In this document: piece by piece, positions 17,408 to 25,371 of the stretch
Position numbering within the stretch: position 1 is the first letter of the stretch
How the letters are laid out: each line of letters starts with the position of its first letter
Source: DAIQRJ01 sp963708795
GTDB lineage: Bacteria; Actinomycetota; Actinomycetes; Propionibacteriales; DAIQRJ01
DNA length: 64,000 nucleotides
NCBI GenBank assembly: GCA_963708795.1
Contig: CAVPUH010000012.1
Location: 372,001 to 436,000 of the forward strand
Reading direction: 5' to 3'
Notes under the pieces: model-generated
The model's input: only the letters and a program-made list of their open reading frames with translations
What the model was told of the DNA's origin: nothing
The model's database searches: none
Position numbers and translations under genes: made by a program

Positions 17408-18016
17408 GTGCCGGCTCGACTGGTCTGCCTGGTCTCGGGCTCCGGCACCATCGCACAGGCACTCGTCGACGCGTGTGCCGACCCCGCCTACGGAGCCGAG
17501 GTCGTGGCGTTCGGCGCCGACCGGACGAAACTCGAGGCCTTCGACCGGGCCCGGCGCGCCGGCATCCCGACCTTCTCCGAGCGGGTCCCGGACCATCCGA
17601 CCCGGGCGGCCTGGGACACCGCACTCACCGAGGCCGTGGCCCGGTTCGAGCCCGACCTTGTCGTCCTGGCCGGCTTCATGAAGCTCAACGGCCCAGCGTT
17701 CCTGGCGCGATTCGGCGGACGCGTGATCAACACCCACCCGGCCCTGTTGCCGTCGTTCCCCGGCATGCACGGTGCGGCCGACGCTCTCGCGTACGGGGTC
17801 AAGGTGACCGGCGCCTCGCTGTTCTTCGTGGACGAGGGTGTCGATTCGGGCCCGATCATCGCTCAGCACGCGGTGCCCGTGCTCGACGACGACACGGTCG
17901 AGAGCCTGCACGAGCGCATCAAGGTCGCCGAACGGACCCTCGTGGTCGATGCCGTGGGCCGACTCGTGCGCAACGGATTCCAGTTGGACGGACGAAAGGT
18001 CAGGATCGGGTCATGA
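17408..18016 (+). CDS. purN: Phosphoribosylglycinamide formyltransferase
   Basis: 202-residue GAR transformylase, third step of purine synthesis, using 10-formyl-THF. RLVCLVSGSGTIAQAL is the phosphoribosyl-binding start. INTHPALLPSFPGMHG carries the catalytic His, and the Asp of EGVDSGPII completes the site. GTG 17408 has GAGGGAG at 8 nt. It overlaps purH by 4 nt (ATGA), so the two enzymes are translated together. Confidence 0.96.
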   Translation: MPARLVCLVSGSGTIAQALVDACADPAYGAEVVAFGADRTKLEAFDRARRAGIPTFSERVPDHPTRAAWDTALTEAVARFEPDLVVLAGFMKLNGPAFLARFGGRVINTHPALLPSFPGMHGAADALAYGVKVTGASLFFVDEGVDSGPIIAQHAVPVLDDDTVESLHERIKVAERTLVVDAVGRLVRNGFQLDGRKVRIGS

Positions 18017-19638
18017 GCGAGTCATCGGCTACCACTCCCATCTCCGCGGCAGGCGGCTCCGACGACGGGCGGCGGCCCATCCGCCGGGCCCTGCTGTCGG
18101 TCTATGACAAGGCCGGCCTCGTCGAACTCGCCCAGGCCCTCACCGAGGCCGGCGTCGCGATCGTGTCGACCGGCTCGACCGCCGCGACGATGGCGGCCGC
18201 GGGAGTGCCGGTCACCCCCGTCGAGGACCTCACCGGATTCCCGGAGACTCTCGGCGGGCGGGTGAAGACGCTGCACCCGAAGGTCCACGGCGGCTTGCTG
18301 GCGGATCAGAACAATCCCGAGCACGTGGCGCAGCTCGCCGATCTCGGCATCGAGTCGTTCGACCTGCTGGTGAGCAATCTGTACCCGTTCACCGACACCG
18401 TGGCTTCCGGGGCCGGGGCGGACGAGTGCATCGAGCAGATCGACATCGGCGGCCCGGCGATGGTGCGGGCGTCGGCGAAGAATCACGCGAGCATGGCCGT
18501 GCTGACCTCGCCTGCGCAGTACGCCGGGGTGCTGGACGCCCTGCGGTCCGGCGGCTTCACCCTCGCCCAGCGTCAGCGGCTCGCGGCCGAGGCGTTCGTC
18601 CACACGGCCACCTACGACGTGAATGTGGCGTCCTGGCTGGGCAACGTCGTCACGGACACGTCCGACGGCGCGGGTTTCCCGGCCTGGGTCGGCGCGACCT
18701 GGAACCGCAAGGCGGTGCTGCGCTACGGGGAGAACCCCCACCAGCGTGCGGCCGTCTACGAGTCCGGCTACGTCCCGGTTCCCGGCCTGGCGCAGGCCGT
18801 CCAGCTGCACGGCAAGGAGATGTCGTACAACAACTACGTCGACGCCGACTCGGCCCGCCGTACCGCGCTGGGCTTCGACGACCCGGCCGTGGCGATCATC
18901 AAGCACGCGAACCCCTGCGGGATCGCGGTCATCCCGGGGGGAGACGACGCGTCGATCGCTCTCGCTCACGAGAAGGCGCACGCCTGCGATCCCGTCTCGG
19001 CGTACGGCGGGGTGATCGCGACCAACCGTCCGGTCACGGCGAAACTGGCCGAGCAGATCGCCCCGATCTTCACCGAGGTCGTCGTGGCCCCGTCGTTCGA
19101 GCCGGACGCGCTGGCGATCCTCACGAAGAAGAAGAACCTCCGGCTCCTGACGGTGCCTGCGGCCGCGCCCGGAGGCGTCGAGATGCGGGCGATCTCCGGC
19201 GGCATGCTGATGCAGACCGCCGACGTCCTGGACGCCGACGGCGACGACCCGGCGAACTGGACGCTGGCCACCGGCGACGCGCTCGATCAGGCCGGGTTGG
19301 ACGATCTGCTGTTCGCCTGGCGGGCCTGCCGCGCCGTGAAGTCGAATGCGATCCTGCTGGCGCACGACGGGGCGACCGTGGGCGTGGGCATGGGTCAGGT
19401 GAACCGGGTCGACTCCGCGAAGCTCGCCGTAGCACGTGCCGGTGACCGCGTCGTCGGCTCGGTGGCCGCCTCGGATGCGTTCTTCCCCTTCGCCGACGGG
19501 CTCGAGGTGCTCCTCGAGGCCGGTGTCTCGGCGGTCGTTCAGCCGGGCGGGTCGATCCGCGACGAGGAGGTCGTCGCCGCCGCGCAGGCCGCCGGGGTGA
19601 CGATGTACCTGACCGGCGCGCGGCACTTCTACCACTGA
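18013..19638 (+). CDS. purH: Bifunctional AICAR transformylase/IMP cyclohydrolase
   Basis: 541-residue enzyme for the last two steps of IMP synthesis. The N-terminal MGS-like cyclohydrolase domain (about 25-225) contains RALLSVYDKAGLVELAQAL, TGSTAATM and GGRVKTLHPKVHGGLL. The AICARFT domain follows, with LRYGENPHQRAAVYE, IIKHANPCGIAV and CRAVKSNAILLA. The length is normal, and ATG 18013 overlaps the purN stop. Confidence 0.97.
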   Translation: MSESSATTPISAAGGSDDGRRPIRRALLSVYDKAGLVELAQALTEAGVAIVSTGSTAATMAAAGVPVTPVEDLTGFPETLGGRVKTLHPKVHGGLLADQNNPEHVAQLADLGIESFDLLVSNLYPFTDTVASGAGADECIEQIDIGGPAMVRASAKNHASMAVLTSPAQYAGVLDALRSGGFTLAQRQRLAAEAFVHTATYDVNVASWLGNVVTDTSDGAGFPAWVGATWNRKAVLRYGENPHQRAAVYESGYVPVPGLAQAVQLHGKEMSYNNYVDADSARRTALGFDDPAVAIIKHANPCGIAVIPGGDDASIALAHEKAHACDPVSAYGGVIATNRPVTAKLAEQIAPIFTEVVVAPSFEPDALAILTKKKNLRLLTVPAAAPGGVEMRAISGGMLMQTADVLDADGDDPANWTLATGDALDQAGLDDLLFAWRACRAVKSNAILLAHDGATVGVGMGQVNRVDSAKLAVARAGDRVVGSVAASDAFFPFADGLEVLLEAGVSAVVQPGGSIRDEEVVAAAQAAGVTMYLTGARHFYH

Positions 19639-19652
19639 CCGGCGATCCGGCC

Positions 19653-20318
19653 GTGGAGCCTGCCGACGTCGGGGCACTGGCTCGTCGGTACGGCGCCGAC
19701 GAGGTCGAGCCGATCACGATGGGCATGTCCGGGGCGCAGGTGCACCGGCTGGCTCGGCCGGATCGGGTGGCGCTGTTCCTCAAGCAGGGCAGCGAGTCCG
19801 AGATCGCCGGCGAGGCGGCGCGGTTCCGGTGGCTGCGGCAGGCCGGGTACGGCTGCCCCGAGGTGGTGGACGCCGGTCCGGGCTGGGTGCTGACGACCGA
19901 ACTCGCCGGACGGGACGTGGCGCAGGACTGGCCACCGGCCGTCCACGACCGCGTGCTCGACGCCTTCGCCGACGCGATGCTCGGGCTGCATGCGCTGGAC
20001 GCCGGGACCTGCCCGTTCCCCACCCGCTACCCCGACCACGACCTCACCCGATCGGTCGTCGTGACCCACGGGGACTTCTGTTGCCCGAACGTGCTCGTCG
20101 ACCCGGTCACCTTCGAGGTCACCGGTGTGGTCGACGTGGGCTGGCTCGGGGTGGGCGATGCGTACGTCGACGTCGCCACGACCGTCATGACCCTCGGGGG
20201 CGACCTGAACGTCCAGTACGGCGGCGCCAGAGCGGTCGAACGCGTACTGGGGCGAGTCGGCGCCGACCCCGAGGACCCGCGGGTGCGCGACTACCTGGCG
20301 TTCTACCGCACGGGGTGA
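19653..20318 (+). CDS. Short APH(3')-like aminoglycoside phosphotransferase
   Basis: 221-residue kinase-fold protein close in pattern to aminoglycoside 3'-phosphotransferases. LFLKQGSESEIAGEAARFRW holds the ATP-binding Lys, LHALDAGTCPFP matches the family's ALDPATCPF, VVTHGDFCCPN is the catalytic loop with its Asp, and VVDVGWLGVGDAYVDVA is the magnesium-binding segment. It is about 40 residues shorter than typical members: the helical segment between CPFP and the catalytic loop is largely missing, and the usual C-terminal DEFF ending is absent. Resistance function is therefore unproven, and another small-molecule kinase is possible. GTG 19653 starts 14 nt after purH. Confidence 0.7.
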   Translation: MEPADVGALARRYGADEVEPITMGMSGAQVHRLARPDRVALFLKQGSESEIAGEAARFRWLRQAGYGCPEVVDAGPGWVLTTELAGRDVAQDWPPAVHDRVLDAFADAMLGLHALDAGTCPFPTRYPDHDLTRSVVVTHGDFCCPNVLVDPVTFEVTGVVDVGWLGVGDAYVDVATTVMTLGGDLNVQYGGARAVERVLGRVGADPEDPRVRDYLAFYRTG

Positions 20319-20322
20319 ACAC

Positions 20323-20377
20323 CCGGGGCCCCGGCGGCCGAGGCGGCCCGGCAGCCGGGGCGGCCGGGCGGCGGGTG
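20323..20377. terminator. GC-only hairpin between convergent genes, possible terminator
   Basis: It contains the 12-bp palindrome CCGGGGCCCCGG and a longer stem pairing GCCCCGG (20328) with CCGGGGC (20355). There is no T run, as is common in actinobacterial terminators. It lies between the stops of the kinase and transporter genes. Confidence 0.35.
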
Positions 20378-21720
20378 CTAGCGCCGGCGGTGCCGCCCGG
20401 CGACCGGATGCGGCGCGGACTGTTCCGTCGTCTCGTCGAGCACCCCGAGTGCGACGTCCACGCCGGCGGTCGGGCCTTCGTCGACGGTGGCCTGGATGGC
20501 GGGGCCGGTGGCCGTCGCCACCACGCTGTAGGTACCGGCGGCGAGCCCGGGCACCTCGTACCGGCCGTCGGGATCGGTGGTGGCGATCGCGACCACCGAG
20601 CCGTCCGCGTCGACGACCGTCACCGTCGCCCGGCCCACGCCACGGCGGTCATGGGCCAGGGCCACGGCCCCGGAGATGCCACCGGCTCGATGGGTGCCGT
20701 TGCCGGCGGCCGGCGCCGTCGGATCGGCGTGCGGGCGCAGGTGCGGCATTCCGGGCAGGTGGTCGTCCACGCGGTCGTCGCTGTCGTCGTCCGTCGGCAT
20801 GCCGTCGAGGCTGGCTCCCTCGGTGGCGCTGACCTCGCGGAGCGGGACCTCGCGGATGAAGAGCACGGCGATCAGGCTGAGCAGGGCGAAGGGCGCCGCG
20901 ACGAGGAAGATGTCTCCGGTGGCCTGGCCGAACGAGTCCTGCACGACGGCCCGGATGGGCGCGGGCAGCGTGGCGAGATTCGGCACGGCGGTGCCCTGGC
21001 CGGTGCCGCCGGTGATGCCGAGCGCGGCCAGGCCTTCCGACGTGTAGTGGACGACCCGGTTGGACAGCACGGCTCCCAGCGCCGAGACGCCGACCGCGCC
21101 ACCCAGGCTGCGGAAGAAGGCGACGACGGAGCTGCCGGCGCCGAGATCGCGCAGGGAGACGGTGTTCTGGACCGCGAGGACGAGGTTCTGCATCATCATG
21201 CCGACGCCGAGACCGATCAGGGCCATGAACGTGGCCACCTGGGGGTACGGGGTGTCGGCACGCAGGGTGGTCATCGCCACGAACCCGGTGGTGAGCAGGA
21301 CGCCGCCGAGGACCAGGTAGCGCTTCCACTTTCCGGTGCGGCTGATCAACTGTCCGACCACCGTGGAGGACACGAACAAGCCGAGGATCATCGGCATCGT
21401 CATCAGGCCGGACTTGGTGGGGGAGACCCCGCGGCTGATCTGGAAGTACTGGCTGAGGAACACGGTGGCGCCGAACAGGGCGACACCGACGAACAGTGAG
21501 GCGACGGTCGCGACCGAGACGGTCCGTTCGCGGAAGAGCCGGATCGGGATGATCGGCTCCGCGACGCGGGACTCGACGACGACGGTGATCACCAGCAGCA
21601 CGAGGCTTCCGGTCACCATTGCCACGGTCTGCCATGAGATCCAGTCGAACTGGTGCCCGGCGAGCGACACCCAGATCAGGAGCAGGGACACCCCGGCGGT
21701 CAGGAGGCCGGCGCGCGCCG
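20378..21720 (-). pseudogene. DHA2-type MFS drug transporter, 5' half deleted, with C-terminal regulatory-like domain
   Basis: Only the second half of a 14-helix EmrB/QacA-type H+ antiporter is present. Homologous sequence begins abruptly at RAGLLTAGVSLLLIWVSL, which in intact members lies near residue 200. The remaining helices run through FLSQYFQISRGVSPTKSG and VGMMMQNLVLAVQNTV to FIREVPLRE. An Asp/His-rich linker follows, then a carboxypeptidase-regulatory-like beta domain with DPDGRYEVPGLAAGTYSVVA. The frame stays open to GTG 21787, but the extra N-terminal residues come from repeat DNA and are not transporter-like. The break lies next to the remains of a MarR gene on the other strand, so a deletion removed both 5' ends. 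Drug export is unlikely from what remains. Confidence 0.75.
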
Positions 21721-21779
21721 ATCTCACCGAGCTCGCCCGGCTCCTGCACCGGCTGAACGAGTCAAGGTCGACGCACTGA
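21719..21779 (+). pseudogene. C-terminal remnant of a MarR-type regulator
   Basis: The plus strand reads ADLTELARLLHRLNES and then stops. This resembles the last helix of MarR regulators, which are often divergent from DHA2 exporters. Upstream of it in this frame there is only transporter antisense sequence. The assignment rests on about 17 residues and on context. Confidence 0.4.
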
Positions 21780-22787
21780 CGACGCACTGACGACGCACTG
21801 ACGAGCCCGAATCGACGACAGATCCTGCCGTTCTACGGGTTCACGTGCCGATCTCGCCGAACTGCCGTCAGTTCGGGCGTAGTCAGGCCGCGCGGGGTGG
21901 CGATTGCGGTAACGGAGCCCCGGTCGACGCCGTGTGTGCAGAGCGCGAGCCGCCAGCAACGTGGATCTGACCCAGTCCGGCTCGTACAGGGCTTGGCGCC
22001 ACGTGAACCGGAGGACCAGCCACCCGCGGACCGCCAACTCGTCGTACCGGGCGCAGTCCCGCTCGAACCCGTCCCGATGGCCGTGGTGGGAGTAGCTGTC
22101 GGCCTCGATGGCGATCCGGCGTTCGACGCAGGCCAGGTCCACTCGAGCGAAGAATGCGTGGTCGGTCACCCGAGCCTGCGGAGTCACGGGGAGGCCCACC
22201 TCCAGTGCCCTCGCTCGCACCAACGACTCGAGTGGGCTCTCTGCTCGCGCATCGGCGGCCTCGGCGACGCGCAGGGCGACGGCACGGCCGGTCCGGGACG
22301 TCCGACCGACGGCGGCACGCAGCTCGGTCGGGCCGACGAGGCCGTTCCGCAGAGCTGAATCCGCCACCACGAGCGCCTCGGCGAAGGGGAGCGTGCAGGT
22401 GCAGTCGACCACCGTTCGCAGCGGCGAGGTGACGCCGTCGATCACCTCGTCGGGGTCCACGTCGGCCCAGTGCAACCGGGCGGGTCCGGCCGTCTCGTGC
22501 CGATGGCGAGGGACCGTGACCATCGGCCGATCGGGGTCGCGCGCGACCGCGATACCGAGCAGTCGCGCCGCGCTCTCGTGCGACACCACCCCACCGGCCA
22601 TGGCGGCAGCGACCCTGGCATCGTCGGCTCCGTCCAGCACGTAGACACCCCGTCGGGCCCGGACCAGATCACCCGACGCGACGGCGGCTCGGACTGCCGA
22701 CCGTCCGCATCTCGAGGTCAGCGCGGCCGCCGTCGCCACGCCGCCGAGCCGCATGAGCGCGGTGACTGGGGTGTCTCGCACGCGCAC
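21762..22787 (-). CDS. AbiEi-like and DUF559 domain protein
   Basis: 341 residues. The N-terminal winged-helix part (about 8-75) resembles AbiEi antitoxin heads: TSRCGRSAVRAAVASGDLVR, then ARRGVYVLDG. The C-terminal DUF559 region (about 190-295) is a PD-(D/E)xK, Vsr-like nuclease fold with RVDLACVERRIAIEADSYSH and ELAVRGWLVLRFTW. Proteins of this build are abundant and multicopy in actinobacteria, and their function is not established. Residues after about 300 are encoded by a palindromic repeat and an 11-bp tandem repeat, so the natural C terminus may have been replaced. The start is GTG 22787; no strong ribosome binding site is seen. Confidence 0.75.
   Translation of the reverse strand: MRVRDTPVTALMRLGGVATAAALTSRCGRSAVRAAVASGDLVRARRGVYVLDGADDARVAAAMAGGVVSHESAARLLGIAVARDPDRPMVTVPRHRHETAGPARLHWADVDPDEVIDGVTSPLRTVVDCTCTLPFAEALVVADSALRNGLVGPTELRAAVGRTSRTGRAVALRVAEAADARAESPLESLVRARALEVGLPVTPQARVTDHAFFARVDLACVERRIAIEADSYSHHGHRDGFERDCARYDELAVRGWLVLRFTWRQALYEPDWVRSTLLAARALHTRRRPGLRYRNRHPARPDYARTDGSSARSAREPVERQDLSSIRARQCVVSASSVRRP
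21770..21802. repeat. Three perfect tandem copies of an 11-bp unit
   Basis: GACGCACTGAC is repeated three times head to tail. The array abuts the MarR/MFS deletion scar and encodes the last residues of the AbiEi-DUF559 protein. Confidence 0.9.
21841..21879. repeat. Palindromic repeat, copy A
   Basis: 39 bp, matching copy B at 35 of 39 positions in direct orientation. The core CCGAACTGCCGTCAGTTCGG (21857-21876) is a near-perfect inverted repeat. It lies inside the 3' end of the AbiEi-DUF559 gene. Confidence 0.75.
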
Positions 22788-22869
22788 AGGATGTGCCGTG
22801 GTCCTGACCGGCGCCTCGAGTTGTCCACACCGCGCCCGAACCGACGGCAGGTAGACCGATTCCCCGGTT

Positions 22870-22908
22870 TCACGCGCCGATCCCGCCGAACTGACGTCGG
22901 TTCGGGCG
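22870..22908. repeat. Palindromic repeat, copy B
   Basis: Second copy of the 39-bp element, about 1 kb from copy A and upstream of the AbiEi-DUF559 start. Its core is CCGAACTGACGTCGGTTCGG (22886-22905). Confidence 0.75.
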
Positions 22909-22945
22909 CGGGCGGCACGAGCCCGGCGGGTGCCGGCCCGTTGGT

Positions 22946-22973
22946 TAGGGTGTCCCGCGTGACGGCACGGTGA
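22946..22973 (+). promoter_or_regulatory. TAGGGT promoter with a five-codon leaderless reading frame
   Basis: TAGGGT (22946-22951) is followed by 7 nt and GTG ACG GCA CGG TGA (22959-22973). The TGA overlaps the GTG start of the DUF3017 gene at 22970. A ribosome finishing the short frame could restart on the gene. Confidence 0.4.
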
Positions 22974-23236
22974 AGGCGCTGCGGCACGAATGGGCGATCG
23001 TCGTCGTGCTCGCGGTTCTCGCCGTCGGCCTGCTGACCGTCGCCTTCGGCCCGTGGCGGCGCGGTACCGAGTACATCGGCCTGGCGGTCCTGCTCGGGAT
23101 GGTCCTTCGACTGACGCTGCCCACCGGGTCCGTCGGCATGCTCGCCGTGCGCGGCCGCTGGTTCGACGTGATCACCATGTTGCTCATCGGCGCGGCCGTG
23201 GTCGTGCTCGCCGTCCTGGTGCCCGGCGTGAGATAG
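22970..23236 (+). CDS. DUF3017 family membrane protein
   Basis: 88 residues with three hydrophobic segments. WAIVVVLAVLAVGLLTVAF, GTEYIGLAVLLGMVLRLTLP and DVITMLLIGAAVVVLAVLVP fit DUF3017, which in many actinobacteria lies between purH and mdh, as here. GTG 22970 is preceded by a tiny leaderless frame, so translation may depend on re-initiation. The gene converges on mdh, with 2 bp between stops. Function is unknown. Confidence 0.8.
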   Translation: MKALRHEWAIVVVLAVLAVGLLTVAFGPWRRGTEYIGLAVLLGMVLRLTLPTGSVGMLAVRGRWFDVITMLLIGAAVVVLAVLVPGVR

Positions 23237-23238
23237 CC

Positions 23239-24229
23239 CTAGATCAGGCCGAGCTCGACGACCGCGTCCCGCTCGGCCGTCAACTCGACCACCGACGCAT
23301 CGATGCGTTCGCGTGAGAACGGCGAGATCTCCAGGCCCGGCACGATGCTGTAGGTGCCACCGGACGGTCGTCACCGGGAACGAGCTGATGAGACCTTCGG
23401 GCACCTCGTAGGACCCGTCGGACACCACGGCCATCGACGTCCAGTCGCCGGCCGGTGTGCCGAGCGCCCACGAGCGCACGTGATCGACGGCCGCGTTCGC
23501 CGCCGAGGCGGCCGAGCTCGCCCCGCGTGCCTTGATGATCGCTGCTCCGCGCTGCTGCACGGTGGGGATGAACTCGGACTCGAGCCAGGCCTGGTCGTCG
23601 ATCAGTTCGGCCGCGCTCTTGCCGGCCACCTCGGCGTGGAAGATGTCCGGGTACTGGGTGGCCGAGTGATTGCCCCAGATGGTCAGCTTGCTGATGTCCG
23701 TGCTGTGCACGCCCGCCTTGGTCGCGAGCTGGGACACGGCGCGGTTGTGGTCGAGGCGGGTCATCGCGTGGAACTGCGAGGGATCCAGGTTCGCGGCGTT
23801 CGACGCCGCGATCAGTGCGTTCGTGTTGGCCGGATTGCCGACGACCAGCACCTTCACGTCCGGCTTCGCGCTGGCCGACAACGCTTCGCCCTGCGGCTTG
23901 AAGATCGTGCCGTTCGCGCCGAGCAGGTCCCCGCGTTCCATGCCCTGCTTGCGCGGCATCGCGCCGACCAGCAGCGCATACGAGGCGTCGCCGAACGCGA
24001 CGGTGGCGTCGTCGCTGCGCTCGATCCCCGCGAGCAGCGGGAAGGCGCAGTCGTCGAGCTCCATCGCGACACCCTCGAGGGCACCGAGCGCCGGCGTGAT
24101 CTCCAGCAGGGACAGGACGACGGGCTGGTCCTCGCCGAGCATCTGACCGCTCGCGATGCGGAACAGCAGGCTGTAGCCGATCTGCCCGGCGGCTCCGGTG
24201 ACGGCGACCTTGACGGGACTCTTGCTCAC
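23239..24229 (-). CDS. mdh: Malate dehydrogenase, frameshifted near 3' end as sequenced
   Basis: TCA-cycle enzyme interconverting malate and oxaloacetate with NAD, about 329 residues once repaired. VAVTGAAGQIGYSLLFRIAS binds NAD, VGNPANTNALI and TRLDHNRAVSQLA hold substrate residues, and IWGNHSATQYPD contains the catalytic His. After SSFPVTT the frame is lost. Removing one base at about 23362 restores GGTYSIVPGLEISPFSRERI and a stop at 23239. The length is then an exact multiple of three plus one. The start is GTG 24229 with GAGGAG upstream. The enzyme is of the long LDH-like MDH class seen in actinobacteria. An assembly error is the simplest explanation of the break. Confidence 0.93.
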
Positions 24230-24280
24230 AACGCACTCCTCGGGGCAGAACGACACATGCCGGTCGCTCCCGGCGCATCG

Positions 24281-24286
24281 ACGCTA
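24281..24286 (-). promoter_or_regulatory. -10 hexamer TAGCGT in the mdh upstream region
   Basis: TAGCGT lies about 50 nt before the mdh start, inside the 226-bp gap between mdh and the aquaporin gene. It would give a message with a leader that includes the GAGGAG site. Confidence 0.3.
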
Positions 24287-24455
24287 GCACCGCGTGAGCG
24301 GCCCGACGGAGCGGAAGTGGGGTGGTCGTGAGGCAACTCACGGGTCTCCTGACCGCTGACGGCCGCGCGCCCGTGAGCCGGGCCGCCGACATGAGCAGCA
24401 GCCCGCCCCGAGGTGGTCGGGACGGGCCGCTGTGGCGGTCGAGAGGGCAGGTTGG

Positions 24456-25235
24456 TCAGGCGTCCTGGATGTCGGGGGTTTCGCGGCGTTCGCCGGCGAG
24501 TTCGGCGGCGTTCTTCTCGCCGGTGATGCCGTGGTAGGTGGCGCCGGCGATCAGTGCGCCGACGATCGGGGCGACCCAGAACAGCCAGAGCTGGGCGAGC
24601 GCGGGTCCGCCGGCGAAGAAGGCGACCGCGGTGGAGCGGGCCGGGTTGACGGAGGTGTTGTCGACGGGAATCGAGACGAGGTGGATGAGGGTGAGGGCGA
24701 AGCCGATCGCGATGGGGGCGAAACCGACCGGCGCGCGGCCGTCGGTGGCGCCGAGGATGACGTACACGAAGATCGCGGTCAGCACGATCTCGATCAGCAG
24801 CGCCGACAGCAGGTTGTAGCCGTCGGGGGAGCGGTCGCCGTAGCCGTTGGAGGCGAACCCGGAGTCGTGCGCGGAGAACCCGGCCTTCCCGTTCGCGATG
24901 ACGAACAGGACGGTCGCGGCGGCGGTGCCGGCGACCACCTGGGTGACGATGTAGGGGAGCGCGTCCTTCCAGGCGAACCGCTTGGCGACGGCCAGGCCGA
25001 TGGTGACGGCGGGGTTGAAGTGGCCGCCGGAGATGTGGCCGACGGCGTAGGCCATGGTCAGGACGGTGAGGCCGAAGGCCAGAGCGACGCCGGCGTAGGC
25101 GATGCCCATGTTGAACTTGCCGTCGCCGCTTGGCACCGTGGCGGCCAGGACGGCCGCCCCGCAGCCGCCGAAGACGAGCAGGAACGTGCCCAGCGCCTCG
25201 GCGCCCAGGCGATACGTGAGCTTAGGAGTGTCCAC
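24456..25235 (-). CDS. aqpZ: Aquaporin Z-type water channel
   Basis: Six-helix MIP-family channel, about 259 residues. Both pore motifs are present: GGHFNPAVTIG in the first half and DNTSVNPARSTAVA in the second. The context SVNPARS with a following Ser/Thr and the short loops suit the water-selective AqpZ type over glycerol facilitators. The C terminus is polar and Glu-rich. GTG 25235 was chosen because GAGAAT lies 7 nt upstream; ATG 25244 in the same frame is the alternative. It is divergent from icd. Confidence 0.9.
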   Translation of the reverse strand: MDTPKLTYRLGAEALGTFLLVFGGCGAAVLAATVPSGDGKFNMGIAYAGVALAFGLTVLTMAYAVGHISGGHFNPAVTIGLAVAKRFAWKDALPYIVTQVVAGTAAATVLFVIANGKAGFSAHDSGFASNGYGDRSPDGYNLLSALLIEIVLTAIFVYVILGATDGRAPVGFAPIAIGFALTLIHLVSIPVDNTSVNPARSTAVAFFAGGPALAQLWLFWVAPIVGALIAGATYHGITGEKNAAELAGERRETPDIQDA

Positions 25236-25371
25236 GCTCAGCATTCTCAGGCCACTCTGCGTGAATAGCCACGAGGCGCGCTGGCGGCGTTCTCGCGGGT
25301 CCGTTATCTTGACGTCGAGCAATCGACGGGCACGTGACGACGACGCAACATCCAAGAGGAGTCTGGTGGGC

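Noticed and set aside
21721..21787. Complete MFS transporter starting at 21787
   Set aside because: The first residues derive from repeat DNA and the first seven helices of the family are absent.
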